Positions 11,231 to 21,200 are shown, counted from the stretch's first letter. The stretch: DNA of 64,000 nt from Macrocystis pyrifera (GCA_031763025.1 JASSKH010000020.1:3503756-3567755), one strand, 5' to 3'. Made by a program: numbers and translations. The notes: generated from the sequence alone by a model not told the origin.

Positions 11231-13975
11231 TCACAAATCAATGCTGAACTCTGAAGCAATTTTAATCTTGAGCGCACGGGTCATCCGTAATTTGCGCAAT
11301 TCCTTCACGACGAATTCAGGCGCAGCAGAATAAATCGACCGCAAAGACTCCCACGTGCGCTCCTCTGCTTCGAAACCATCCCAATCGACCAAGACAATCA
11401 CCTCGTTGGCATCATCTTCGGCCACATGCACCAAAGCATTCATGCGGCATTCACCCTGCGCAAAGGAATGTTGGAAAACATCCTTCAGATCAGCGGTGAC
11501 GTTCAACGTCGCATCCGCATAAAATCGTAAACGAGCCACGTGAGCTTGATGCACCTTCCCAGAAACGATGTTCTGAACTGAGTACACATGATCATGATCA
11601 GCTGCTACCACACGCCACGGACCAGTCCATGTGGACAACAATTTCGGTGTGACACCCTGCCGACGAACACGAGCATACAACACGAAATCACCAACCGCAA
11701 ATTTTGGCAACACCACCTGGCCCTGAGCCTGTTTACGTTTGTTGTCGCGAGACACGGCAACAGCTGCGCGAATATCGGCGCAAAATCTCTCCTGCTCTGC
11801 AACGACTTCACGGACGTTCGCACGCAACAAGTCAGCATTCATCACGTCAACATTCCACCTGCCATCAGACTCAGAAACGAGCGCCGAGAAATCGGTACGC
11901 GGAGCACGCCCAAACATCACGCTGTACGGAGTGCTTCGGTAACGTTCACGAAACGAAGTGTTCAAGGCCCACTGAGCGGCCGGCAAAACATCAACCCACT
12001 CCGAAACCTGACGACGCTGTTCTGACAGAATGGAACGCAGAGCACGTACCACCTCTTTTACCATGCGTTCACACGTACCGTTCGACCACGGCGTGTAAGC
12101 GACAGCAAAACGATGTTCGATGTGCAACGCGTCGCTCAACAAAGCAAGCACCCTGTTCTTGAAATGCGTGGCGGTATCACTCACCCACACACGCGGCACC
12201 CCCAAAGTCTTACACCAGGCTAGCAAATGCTTCGCTGTGACCTCGGCTGTACAAGCCTCGGCCGGTTCCAACGCCACGTAGTTGGACAAATCATCCATGA
12301 TGACCAAAACATATCGGAAACCATCCTCATCAGGCAGGCCATCGCTACCTTCGGGCCCGCTGTGGCCAACATACAAAAAATCAAAGTGCACCACTTCTCC
12401 CGGAGCGGTACCATGCACCGTGTCTCCGTAGGGACGAGGAATGAGTGCACCTGCACGCGTGTCTACCCAGTGCAAACACTGGCGAACGAATTCGCGAACC
12501 TGAGAATCCATGTGAGGCCAAACACAATATTCCTTCAGGCGAAACAAAGTCGGCGCCACACCACGGTGACCAGCCGAGCGCATGTGCGCGCACACCATCA
12601 AACGAGTTTGAAGAGCAAGATCATCCGGCGGAATCCACAAGACGTCACGCACCCCAACACGCACACGAAACAAACCATCATCGGCCAAGGTAGCTTGACC
12701 GAAGGTTGTCGAAAATTCATGAACACCAACGCCGATACGAGCGACAGACCTTTGTTGCGAGGCACGAATCACATCCAATGCGGGAAGCGAATCGTCAGCA
12801 TTACATGGGCTGTGCACGGCAACCGAACGAACAGGCACCGTAGGAACTTTGACCCAACGAGACAACAGATCCCCCCAACAGTTTCGATCGCCAGGGATGT
12901 GTTCGATTGCATAGCGGTATTGTCCTAAAACACCCTTCCAATTCTCTAGGCGTTGTGCCATGGTCTTTGTGACCGTCGTGACACACTTCTCCGGATTGAA
13001 AATGTACTGCAAGTTTCGATGATCAGTAAAGATATGAACACCACCCCAAAGCAGGTATTCGAGCCTCCGGAACGTATTAACGATCGCAAAACCTTCTTTG
13101 TCGACAGTCGCCCAGCGCAACTGCGAACCTGTGAACGAACCACTCAGAAATCCGAGAGGCTCGTGAGACATGCTTTCCAACGCCAATCCACTGCGAAATT
13201 CGTGTTCAGGCACTTGGGTGAGAAAACTACCCCAATGGAAATCAGAAGCGTCAGGAAACATCAAAACAACGCACCCGGGACGAGGATGATGAAGCGGCAC
13301 TGCTTGCGCCACCAAACCCCGTGCGGCATTCCACGCCCGCACCCGATCCTCCGTCCACGCGGTATCCTTGATGACACGATTGCGCGCCACTCGCTTAGTC
13401 CGACGTGTAGCCCCAACAAGGAGCTCCTCCAAAAAATCACGTAACGGTGCTACCGTTTCCGCTAAACGTGGTAACGATGTACGCAACCAGTTGACAGCCT
13501 GCAAGAATTGCATTAGTTCTCCAGCGTTTTCGGGACGACGCATTTCACTTAAACCTTGCACTCGAGCGGGGTCATGGGACACGACACCATTGGAATACAC
13601 CTTACCACACCAGACCAGTTCACGAGAGAAGAAGGTACACTTGTGGGCGGCGACAAACAGTCCAACATTCTCCAGGCGTTCAAGAATGTCATCAAGCAGC
13701 TGCAGAAGAGCTTCTTCGGTGTCTGCGAAAAAGAAAACGTCATCGACCCAAACTTTGCAATCCAAACCACGCAACACTTCAGTCATGACACCTTGGAAAT
13801 AAGAAGTCGCATTCAAAACACCTTGGGGAACACGGGTAGGCGTGAACAAACCGTCGCTTGTCGCCATGGTGAAGACGTCTTGCGCCTCCGGAGCCAAAGG
13901 CATCTGCCAGTACCCTTGAAGTAGGTCCAGCTTGCCGAAGAAAACGCGCCCCCAGCAGATCTCCCATGTCTTCAT
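11231..13975 (-). CDS. pol: E1 Pol: reverse transcriptase, RNase H, integrase, chromodomain
   Basis: Genuine from about 13937. RT: FGKLDLLQGYWQMPL (first catalytic Asp), SYFQGVMTEVL and the active-site KVWVDDVFFF. RNase H: FPDASDFHWGSFLTQ, TVDKEGFAIV, FTDHRNLQYI. Integrase: zinc region (AHMRSAGHRG, then QCLHWVD), catalytic D in VVHFDFLYVG, D in WVSDTATHFKN, E in NGTCERM. A GPY/F-like WTGPWRVV follows, then a chromodomain (VLVDWDGFEAEERTWESL) near the end. Chromodomains of this group can steer insertion to marked chromatin. The second zinc-ligand cysteine is Trp here and Cys in E2, so E1 integrase may be impaired even if the frameshifts are artefacts. Confidence 0.92.
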   Translation of the reverse strand: MKTWEICWGRVFFGKLDLLQGYWQMPLAPEAQDVFTMATSDGLFTPTRVPQGVLNATSYFQGVMTEVLRGLDCKVWVDDVFFFADTEEALLQLLDDILERLENVGLFVAAHKCTFFSRELVWCGKVYSNGVVSHDPARVQGLSEMRRPENAGELMQFLQAVNWLRTSLPRLAETVAPLRDFLEELLVGATRRTKRVARNRVIKDTAWTEDRVRAWNAARGLVAQAVPLHHPRPGCVVLMFPDASDFHWGSFLTQVPEHEFRSGLALESMSHEPLGFLSGSFTGSQLRWATVDKEGFAIVNTFRRLEYLLWGGVHIFTDHRNLQYIFNPEKCVTTVTKTMAQRLENWKGVLGQYRYAIEHIPGDRNCWGDLLSRWVKVPTVPVRSVAVHSPCNADDSLPALDVIRASQQRSVARIGVGVHEFSTTFGQATLADDGLFRVRVGVRDVLWIPPDDLALQTRLMVCAHMRSAGHRGVAPTLFRLKEYCVWPHMDSQVREFVRQCLHWVDTRAGALIPRPYGDTVHGTAPGEVVHFDFLYVGHSGPEGSDGLPDEDGFRYVLVIMDDLSNYVALEPAEACTAEVTAKHLLAWCKTLGVPRVWVSDTATHFKNRVLALLSDALHIEHRFAVAYTPWSNGTCERMVKEVVRALRSILSEQRRQVSEWVDVLPAAQWALNTSFRERYRSTPYSVMFGRAPRTDFSALVSESDGRWNVDVMNADLLRANVREVVAEQERFCADIRAAVAVSRDNKRKQAQGQVVLPKFAVGDFVLYARVRRQGVTPKLLSTWTGPWRVVAADHDHVYSVQNIVSGKVHQAHVARLRFYADATLNVTADLKDVFQHSFAQGECRMNALVHVAEDDANEVIVLVDWDGFEAEERTWESLRSIYSAAPEFVVKELRKLRMTRALKIKIASEFSIDL

Positions 13976-14879
13976 GGTTGGGCATGACGCCCGGGGACTT
14001 CTCCACCTGTGCGTTCACCGCCGAGTAGTCGCTCACCAAACGGAAAGAGTCCTTCTTGGGCACCGCCATCGCCGGACTCGCCCACACCGCCTGGATGTTG
14101 TGGTAGACAAAGCCAAAAAACACCAAAGCAGCAATGCACTTCGAGAGCCAGTCCCTTTTCGTCGGTTCGTACCGACGTGGCGTTGCCTTGACAGGCTTCG
14201 CCTGTTGCTTCAGCTGCACTCGCATCGGCTCCACTTGCGCTGGCGGATCACCACACAGCGCACGGCGAAAAGCACCCACGCGACGAGCCAAAATTTCGCG
14301 CAAACGGGTTGCTCCGCCGACGCTTAATCCACTCTGCTCTGCCTGCTGCACGCTGTCCTCCAACGCCCGTTCTCGGGCCGTCCGCTCCGCCTCCGGATCC
14401 ATGAACATGTCTGGCCCCCGGTCGACCAAATGTTCCACCGCCTTGTCCTCCGGAGCATCCACCGTAGCCTCGGTCTGAAAAGCACGCACGGAAACCGTCA
14501 CTCTGCGCGCCGCAAGGTAACTCGGAGTCTCCACACCGGTCGATACCGGCACTGCGCGAGGGCGAAGCTTCTCCAGAGCTTCACGGTAGACGTCGATGCC
14601 AAGAGCTTTCATGGTAGCCATGCCAAACAGAACGACGTTATCTGTACCAGGCATGACCGCGAAAGTGATGGGCTCCAATTTCACCGCTCCCCACGGCGTC
14701 CGTACACTCACGGCAATCGGCACCGTTTTGTGCGTGACCATCACTGAAACACCCCGTAGCGGTTTTCGCCTGCTGCGGGCCATTTTCGAACGGAATTTGC
14801 AGATCGGCGCCGCCGAAATGCGAAGACAGCTGCTGAAGTAAGCCGACACCGATGGACGTGAGCGCCGACCCCGAATCAA
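13779..14879 (-). pseudogene. pol: E1 Pol, protease end and start of reverse transcriptase (frameshifted)
   Basis: The useful part is about 13938-14752. It continues the protease (VSVMVTHKTVPIAVSV, then NVVLFGMATMKALGIDV) into the connector and the RT fingers (WASPAMAVPKKDSFRLVSDY, then VNAQVEKSPGVMPNHED). The frame enters through a +1 insertion near 14753 and is lost at a second +1 near 13938 (GAAAACGCG here, GAAACGCG in E2). Residues before and after those points are shadow sequence. Confidence 0.85.
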
Positions 14880-16242
14880 GGATCACACGCGCCATCAGCG
14901 AACCAACCGACCCTGGCAAAGAGAGATCAGCGCGTAAACACTCAGCGCTGCGATCGACAGGCACTTCACCTGCCGTTGAACTCTGGTCGGTACCAAGAGT
15001 CACCTGACGCCATGGCTGCCCTCCTACAGCCGGCGCCGAAGAAATAGAATCGGCGGTCCACCCCGACCAAGACGTCGAATATACAGACGGTTCCGGCGCT
15101 ACCGCCCCTGCAGCAGCACCAGACACTGACTCCGCCCGCTCGGTGGATGGCGAAGTTCTCGCTCCAGCAGCACCCACCGATGTTCCAGCTCCTCCAACGT
15201 ATACAGCTCGGCCGGCAACAGACGAACCAGATCCCGACCCAGCGGCTCCTGCCGCTGGCGCACCAGAAGTTGAAGAAGCAACAGCAGAAGTTCCACCGCC
15301 CGCTGTCAATTGATTGCCACCACGGCCACCGCGCCCGCGTCCATGGTTGAATCTGCCCCGGCCGCCATTGCGGCCCCCGCGATACCCTGACGACCCGCGC
15401 CCACCACTGCTGGGAGCTGTGCCGCCACCGCGAGCTTTTGGGCAATCAGAAACATAATGGTTGGGATCACCACACTCGAAACAGACGCGAACAAACGACT
15501 TTTTCGCGGACTGCTGCTGTTTCGGTTTCTGCTGCTGTTGGCGTCGCGGTTCAGCTGCCCCTGCAGCATCTTTCCGACCATACGCCTCGATGAATTTCCA
15601 CTGTTCTGCAGCAGAAAAAATTTGGTCCATGACCAATGCCGGGTCCTTCTTCCACCCTGCAGCGTACGTTAGCTGACCTTTTACGTACTTTTTGAACTCG
15701 GACGGCCATAAGCCATCCACCAACGCCATGCTCACAAATTCCGCCGGTCCGGGCAACCACGAACGGTCCTGCGCGCGGTACATGGCATGCACCGCGTGAT
15801 TCTCCGCAAAATACTTTTCCATAGCGGAGTTTACCATCATCGCGCGGTCTTTGACGGATGTTTCACCGCCCTGCTTTTCATCGCGCCTCATTGAGAGAAC
15901 GCGACGCAAGTCCGCTGCCGCCCGCGAGGTGTCAAATCTGTTGCTGGTGGTTGTGTAACCAGCGTGCTGCCTAACAGCGTCCAACAACTCCGAGGCGGTC
16001 ATCGTAGTCTGATGCTTGTAAAATCCCTCAAAACACCGATGAATGTAATTGGGGATAAGCTGGCCCATGCTCACTTTGGAGTGCTGAACCACCCCCTGAG
16101 CGTTGGCGAGCTGCAGCCGTTCCTCATAATCGAGGTACGCTGCGTAAAAAACACGAGAGGCCTGCTCGGTCCACACCTCTCCGTATTTCGGTGGAGTCAG
16201 AGACTCCCCTACCACCAGCGGCGTGCTTGCCGTGTGCGCCAT
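14638..16242 (-). CDS. gag-pro: E1 Gag plus retroviral-type aspartic protease
   Basis: The start ATG gives MAHTASTPLVV and lies about 200 bp inside the 5' LTR. Residues 1-240 form a helical capsid-like Gag region. A CCHC zinc knuckle follows near residue 255 (CFECGDPNHYVSDC, the CX2CX4HX4C pattern that binds RNA), then an RGG/glycine-rich segment and an Ala/Ser-rich linker. Near residue 455 is the protease motif VILDSGSALTSIG, whose DSG aspartate is catalytic in pepsin-like retroviral proteases. The true frame leaves this ORF at about 14753, where E1 has four Cs and E2 three. The last ~38 residues listed here are therefore out of frame. Confidence 0.9.
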   Translation of the reverse strand: MAHTASTPLVVGESLTPPKYGEVWTEQASRVFYAAYLDYEERLQLANAQGVVQHSKVSMGQLIPNYIHRCFEGFYKHQTTMTASELLDAVRQHAGYTTTSNRFDTSRAAADLRRVLSMRRDEKQGGETSVKDRAMMVNSAMEKYFAENHAVHAMYRAQDRSWLPGPAEFVSMALVDGLWPSEFKKYVKGQLTYAAGWKKDPALVMDQIFSAAEQWKFIEAYGRKDAAGAAEPRRQQQQKPKQQQSAKKSFVRVCFECGDPNHYVSDCPKARGGGTAPSSGGRGSSGYRGGRNGGRGRFNHGRGRGGRGGNQLTAGGGTSAVASSTSGAPAAGAAGSGSGSSVAGRAVYVGGAGTSVGAAGARTSPSTERAESVSGAAAGAVAPEPSVYSTSWSGWTADSISSAPAVGGQPWRQVTLGTDQSSTAGEVPVDRSAECLRADLSLPGSVGSLMARVILDSGSALTSIGVGLLQQLSSHFGGADLQIPFENGPQQAKTATGCFSDGHAQNGADCRECTDAVGSGEIGAHHFRGHAWYR

Positions 16243-16449
16243 AATCCACAGCAGTCCACCTGGACTCTACTGTAATAACGGAGAAACTGCCGCCTGACCT
16301 GTGCGTCCTCCAGCTCCCGGAGCGTCCTCCCCTGCTGTGCGCTTCAAGCCGTTTCGATCCGTCCAACGGGCCAACTGCCTTCCCAGCTGTGACCCAATAC
16401 TCCGCAGCCGAAAACTCCTCCAACAGAAGTTCCGCGAATATCTAGATAT

Positions 16450-16681
16450 TATGGCCTCTGCCAGATGATATCAGCAAGAGGGCTTCCAGCGAGGGACTCC
16501 ACCAGTCTCGCTGGCCTCGCACTCAGTAAGTCTTGTTCTTAGAGCTTGTATTATCACGGAGTGATCCTCATCGGACCACGAGCCAGGTGGCTAGGGGACA
16601 TCACACAGGATCCCCGGCCACTGCTCCACTCACACATGCGATTACACTGAAACCTCCACGGCTTGGTATCTTTTGGCTACA
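16450..16681 (-). repeat. E1 5' LTR
   Basis: 232-bp LTR that should carry the element's promoter. Agreement with the 3' LTR implies recent insertion. No obvious match to the usual initiator-tRNA primer site follows it; a 14-bp palindrome overlaps the junction instead. Confidence 0.95.
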
Positions 16682-16975
16682 GCACCTTTAGATTATTATT
16701 AGTATAAACGCCCACATTACAGCTACTATTAGTAGCGGCTTCGGTTTGTAGGTGCTTTTTTTTTACTATTTTTTCTTAGCCCAGGTACCTGGTATTCCGT
16801 AAGTAGGTGAACCCTTCATTGCTGGACAGATTTCTTAACCGTTTTTTAGATCTAACTGCAGTCAGCCCCGTTTTGGGGACAAATCACTCAAATTCCATGT
16901 TGTATTTTTTTTCCAAAACAGGACTGCAGCATCATCAATAGTACATGTTCAAAACTTTTGAAGAATTGTTTTCAA

Positions 16976-18100
16976 TGTACCCTCGGCAGCGCGTGTTGCT
17001 ATCAATACGTATATATACGACACACATATATTCCATTGCGAAGCTCCATGCCGGCGTCCCCGGTGGCTTGGTAGGTGGTCCGCGAGCCTGTCAAGATCAA
17101 TTTCGTGAGTTCGAGTCGCACCGAGTGCATGCTCATAGGGACTTTTTCTTGCATAACAAATTGATAATAAGCGGAAAGCGCGAAAGCGTGAGTTGGCTAC
17201 ATTCGATGAAAATCGACGAGCAGTGGGAATGCTGAACCCTATGCGCGATAAAAACTAAAGGCACGTACCGGGGGGGAGAAGGGACGACACCTGTGACCAC
17301 GGCTTGTCCAGAAGATCGTCGAGGGTAAAACCTCGTACGAGTGGGCTGGAAAGTAAAAGTGATGATTAAAAAATAAAAAAAATAAAAAAATAGAAGCCGC
17401 CAACAATCAAAAACATGAAAAACTACTTCTAACTCTCAGTAAAAGTGTTGTTTAAGGCGCTGAATCACACCTACTTACCGCGCAGAAAAAAAACAATGAT
17501 GCGAGCAACAGACGCTCCTGGTGGTGTGTATGTTTCTAAGTAAGTGTTGCTGTTCTTCTCACAAAAGTGACTCATCGCCACAATCTGGCGAGTGCCTGCT
17601 CGTAGGGCGAGTTGTATGGATGCTCTTGCAGATGCTGCTATCACGGGGGTCCATAATTAGGAGTACCAATCGTGTAAATAAAAACCTATATTTACCATTT
17701 TTTCAAACAATCTTTATGTACCCTCGGCAGCGCGTGTTGCTATCAATACGTATATATATGACAGACATATATTCTATTGCGAGGCTCCATAATAGAAGCC
17801 GCCAACAATCAAAAACTTGAAAAAACTACTTCTAACTCTCAGTAAAAGTGTTGTTTAAGGCGCTGAATCACACCTACTTACCGCCCAGAAAAAAACAATG
17901 ATGCGAGCAACAGACGCTCCTGGTGTGGTGTGTATGTTTCTAAGTGTTGCTGTTCTTCTCACAAAAGTGACTCATCGCCACAATCTGGCGAGTGCCTGCT
18001 CGTAGGGCGAGTCGTATGGGTGCTCTTGCAGATGCTGCTATCACGGGGGTCCAGAATTAGGAGGACCAATCGAATAAATATAAACCTATATAAATACAAA
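16976..18100. repeat. Tandem duplication (~380-bp unit), one unit carrying a SINE
   Basis: Unit 1 (16976-17049 plus 17389-17716) and unit 2 (17717-18100) share TGTACCCTCGGCAGCGCG, GCGAGGCTCCAT, TAGAAGCCGCCAACAATC and CAATCTGGCGAGTGCC. Both end in MITE-like half repeats (GGGGGTCCATAATTAGGA, then an AAACCTATATTTACC-type core in unit 1). Unit 1 has the SINE between CTCCAT and AATAGAAGCC; in unit 2 those two words are joined. The stretch 16686-16975 between E1 and this duplication holds nothing recognised. Confidence 0.8.
17050..17388 (+). mobile_element. tRNA-derived SINE, full length
   Basis: Plus-strand copy of about 339 bp. The head has an A-box-like TGGCTTGGTAGG and a B-box-like AGTTCGAGTC (internal RNA polymerase III promoter). 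The body runs GCATGCTC, GGGACTTTTTCTTGC, GATGAAAATCGACGAGC, CCACGGCTTGTCCAGAAG and GGAAAGTAAAAGTGATGA, then an A-rich tail with interspersed T. Its ends are fixed by the empty site in the neighbouring duplicate unit at 17790/17791. Confidence 0.85.
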
Positions 18101-18339
18101 TATAATTACGATTTTTGGGGTCGTTCTCACTTGCTAGCTCTTGGCAGACAGACCGACTGATAGACAGCTCTTCGCAAACAGCCCTTCTTCTTTGAAACAG
18201 CCGAACAGCCAAACAACCTATCTTCTTTCTTCTTCGCCAAACAGCCAAACAACCTTTCTTCTTTCTTCTTCCGCAAACTGCCAACCAATAGACAGCTCTT
18301 CGCACGGCGCCTAAAAGAGGCGTCTCGCCTTCGACGAAC

Positions 18340-18712
18340 GACATAGATAGGTGCAGCTGTCGGCGGCCAAGCTGCTGGTTTCGGTGGCGAACCTGCTGGT
18401 CCGCCTCTCCCTTCTCCACGCCCCCTAGGTTCACCTCCCCCTCGTAGAGAGGCGCGTGGTCCTCGCCCTCTGGCAAGAGAGCGGCAACGACAAAGACCGA
18501 CCGCTGGTGCCGGCTGTTGTTTGCGACCAGTGCACGGACCAGCACTTGGTCAAGAACTCCGCGCCTGGTGGCAAAAACGTGGCCTTCGCCACCTGCAAGG
18601 ATCTCACGTGCGTGGTGGCGGGATCATTTTGACAGGGCAACCGACTGCGAGTTCTGTGCTCGCCCGATCAAGGAAGGGACTGTCTCGTACTCCCTCGAGA
18701 CTGCTGACAGTG
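18340..18712 (+). pseudogene. Candidate exon(s) of a zinc-finger protein (PARP-type-like), frame disrupted
   Basis: One frame reads VVCDQCTDQHLVKNSAPGG to CKDLTC and then stops. A frame one base over continues WWRDHFDRATDCEFCARP and IKEGTVSYSLETADS, ending at a good splice donor (GTGAGT at 18713). The CX2C plus FDRAT context resembles the first half of PARP-type zinc fingers, as I know that family. The two frames join if one base near 18612 is extra, which could be an assembly error. The start is not defined. A T/C-rich stretch with two ~39-bp repeats (18188-18290) lies upstream. Function would be DNA-break or nick binding only if the finger assignment is right. Confidence 0.35.
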
Positions 18713-20327
18713 GTGAGTGTCTTATGTCTATTGTGCATGCTGTATGTTGCCAGTACGTTTTCTTGGGGTTTTCAATTGCCTTTTTGCATACAAACCTACG
18801 TCAAAGCGTTTATTTATTTTTTTACTCATCCATGCTCGTTCTTTCCCCTTCGTGGGTTGCGTCGGCTCCTCTTACACACAGTGCACGCGAACGCGCACAT
18901 GCACAACTGTTTGCGGGACGTGAACGAAGGAACGGAAGATTCAGCTGTCGCCATCACCGCAGCACCGAACGACGTGAGTGCTGCTGCTACTGTGGTGCAT
19001 TTTCGGTGCATGCACACGATTTCTGTGTGTACATGTTTTGGTGACCCCACGTACTCATTTTGCTCGTTTTCGGCTGCCGCTGCTGCTGCTGCCAACGCTG
19101 CTGCCAACGCTGCTGCCAACGCTGCGGCGATTCGTTGCAGCTTCTGCTGCTGCTAATGCTGTAGCTGCTTCTGCTGCTGCTGCTGCTAATGATGCCGCGG
19201 TGCTGCAATGTCCACTGAATGTTCGTATGTACTCGGATTACTGTTTTTCTTGGTCGTTTTTGTACCCAAATGGTTCCTTTTGATAAGTGAAAAAATATTT
19301 TTGTCGTTTTGCTCCTGCATTTTGCGTACGTACTGCAATTTCTCGTTTTTGGCTTGGTTAGTTTCATATATATCGTTGATATGCTGCTGCTGTGGTGCTG
19401 CAGCGTTGTTGCCGTACATCATGCTGCACTTGCGTGTGTAAATATTTCGGTATCGTCAATGAAATTCCGTAGGTTTTGCGATTGCGGCATACCAGGGTAT
19501 ATACTTTTTTTCTACCTTATTTTCATAGCGTTGCTATGCTGCTGCCAACGCGGATTATTGTTTTTACTGGCCATTTTTGGACCGAAATGGTTTTTTTGAT
19601 ACGTAAAAAAATATTTTGGTCGTTTTGCTCCTGCATTTTGCGTACGTACTACTTTTTCTCGTATTTGTTGCCGTACAGCATGCGGAGGTGGGTCTATAGT
19701 GAGGTACCAAAAATACTTTTCGGACGGCCTCGGGGTACATACTTTTTTTCTCCCTTCTTTTCATATCGTTGCTATGCTGCTGCTGCCAACGCTGTGGCGA
19801 TCCGTTGCTGCTTCTGCTGCTGCTTCTGCTGCTGCTGCTCTGCTTTTAGTGCTGCCGAAGTATTCACTTAATGTTTGTATGTACTCGGATAATTGTGTTT
19901 CCTGGTCGTTTTGTGGCGCGCTGCTGCTGCGTTGTTGCCGTACATCATGCTGGACATGATTTGTGTGTCTGTTACGCTTAAACTTGTGCGTGTGTACATA
20001 TTTCTGTATCGTCAATGATTTTTTTTTTGTGGTGCTGCTGCGTTGTTGCCGTACGTCATGCTGGACGTGATTTGTGTGTGTACTGTACTCCACTTGTGTG
20101 TGTACATATTTCTGTATCATCAATGAAATTACGTACTTGCTGCTTCTGCTGCTGCTGCTGCTGCCGTCGTATAGCAAGCGATTACGTACTGCTGTTGTGC
20201 CGCTGTAGAATAGTACAAATAATGAACTCTGCCCCCCCCCCCCCCCCCCACCCCCCCCCCTACCCCTCCCCGCCATTCCCTGCACGCCACTCCCGCCCCG
20301 CGCACCCTATATGTTTACTTCGACCAG
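18713..20327 (+). repeat. CTG/GCT-rich irregular tandem repeats, possible intron
   Basis: Three or more diverged units share GCTGCTGCCAACGCTG, TGTATGTACTCGGAT, GGTCGTTTTGCTCCTGCAT and GTTGTTGCCGTACATCATG. Pure GCT runs occur at about 19077-19195, 19776-19850 and 20138-20163, and a poly-C run at 20232-20262. It begins with GTGAGT and ends TTTACTTCGACCAG, so it could be one intron between the two zinc-finger exons. The open frames inside are repeat-derived. Confidence 0.5.
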
Positions 20328-20496
20328 GTCCGTGGCAAGTGCTACAACTGCCGCCTGACGGACTCCACCATCAAAGACGGAGACATCATCATCAAGCGCA
20401 AAAGGACTCCCTTCCATTTCGCCTGCTCCAGAGCTTCGCGGAATTCCGAAGCAGTACGCCAAGCAGATTGTCGCCATCCAGGACGAACGAAAATAA
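20328..20496 (+). pseudogene. Candidate last exon of the zinc-finger protein, one-base break
   Basis: After the acceptor-like TTCGACCAG, one frame reads VRGKCYNCRLTDSTIKDG, then IIIKRKRTPFHFAC: a complete CX2C...HX2C arrangement. The next frame continues PELRGIPKQYAKQIVAIQ and DERK, then stops at 20494-20496. The PARP-finger family typically has an ELR...Q segment right after the HX2C ligands, so both pieces probably belong to one domain split by a missing base near 20430. The link to the 18340-18712 exon is inferred. Confidence 0.4.
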
Positions 20497-20851
20497 ACAA
20501 ATTGTTTCACATATTTCCCAAAATCACGATTATTTCTTCCTACACATATCCAACGGGTTCAACAGCGAACAGATCCACATTCTGGGCCTCCCGCCTCGTT
20601 ACTACAGCATCCTGGAAGACTATTTACATATCATGTCTCATCCAAACTCCTATGCTGGCTACATCGACATCGCGCCCGCCCAGCAACTATACAACATTTC
20701 CATAACCGTTGTCGTTGCCGGCACTGCTGCTTTCTCTCCTGTCCCAAACCTTCCTTTAAACAACAGCCTGTATGTTGTATATCATCCACATGCCAAGCAC
20801 TACTCCACTCTCTCCCCCCACACTGATGAAATATGTTATTCTTATTTTTAG
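20497..20851 (+). pseudogene. OTU-like cysteine protease remnant, catalytic Cys apparently lost
   Basis: Open to the stop at 20849-20851. Its second half follows the OTU deubiquitinase pattern: YYSILEDYLHIMSHPNSYAG, then YIDIAPAQQLYNISITVVV, then YVVYHPHAKHYSTL. The last holds the HY of the usual catalytic histidine strand. Where OTU proteins have DGxC-FF, this frame has NHDY-FF, so the nucleophile would be Tyr. The spacing to the second half is about 20 residues short and no start codon is credible. OTU domains occur both in host enzymes and in transposons; either is possible. Assignment is by pattern only. Confidence 0.35.
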
Positions 20852-21200
20852 ACGAATGTCATTCTCACTCTTGCGTCACCCGATCATACGTTTCACATTA
20901 CATTCATAAATAAACGCGATTAGTACATCCTTCACCGTTTCTTACACAAATACATTTAGTTTGGTTGGCTTTGGGCTATGTCGCCAATTAAGTTCAGTTA
21001 TATGTACACAAAACGACGGAATATTCATACCCACTCCGAAGGAAAGCCTTGTATTTACCTATTTTTACAAACAATCTTTGGTCATATTTACTACCCGGTA
21101 TGTATGGTCCCCCCAAAGATTAATGATCATATCGCACATAATGGTACATTAAAAGGCACTATTGATAAAGATCCTGCTGAAAACCCACACAATTTACTAT
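20852..21200. other. No gene seen; partial MITE-like repeat
   Basis: About 21053-21115 matches the right half of the MITE-like family (GTATTTACCTATTTTTACAA, then TATGGTCCCCCC). The remainder is unassigned. Confidence 0.4.

Larger units (their letters stand above)
10917..16685 (-). mobile_element. Gypsy/chromovirus LTR retrotransposon copy E1
   Basis: Element body 10921-16681 on the minus strand, flanked by the 4-bp target duplication GCAC (10917-10920, 16682-16685). It has 232-bp LTRs that start TGTAGCC and end GGCCATA in element orientation. Inside is one gag-protease-RT-RNase H-integrase-chromodomain frame of about 1,669 codons, broken only by two single-base insertions near 14753 (extra C) and 13938 (extra A) relative to E2. 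The order protease, RT, RNase H, integrase with a C-terminal chromodomain is diagnostic of Ty3/Gypsy chromoviruses. Confidence 0.95.

Noticed and set aside
11588-14747. Many plus-strand frames of 70-233 codons across E1, repeated across E2
   Set aside because: They lie antisense to the gag-pol frame, whose composition keeps the opposite strand open. They carry no family features and recur in E2 only because the elements are copies.
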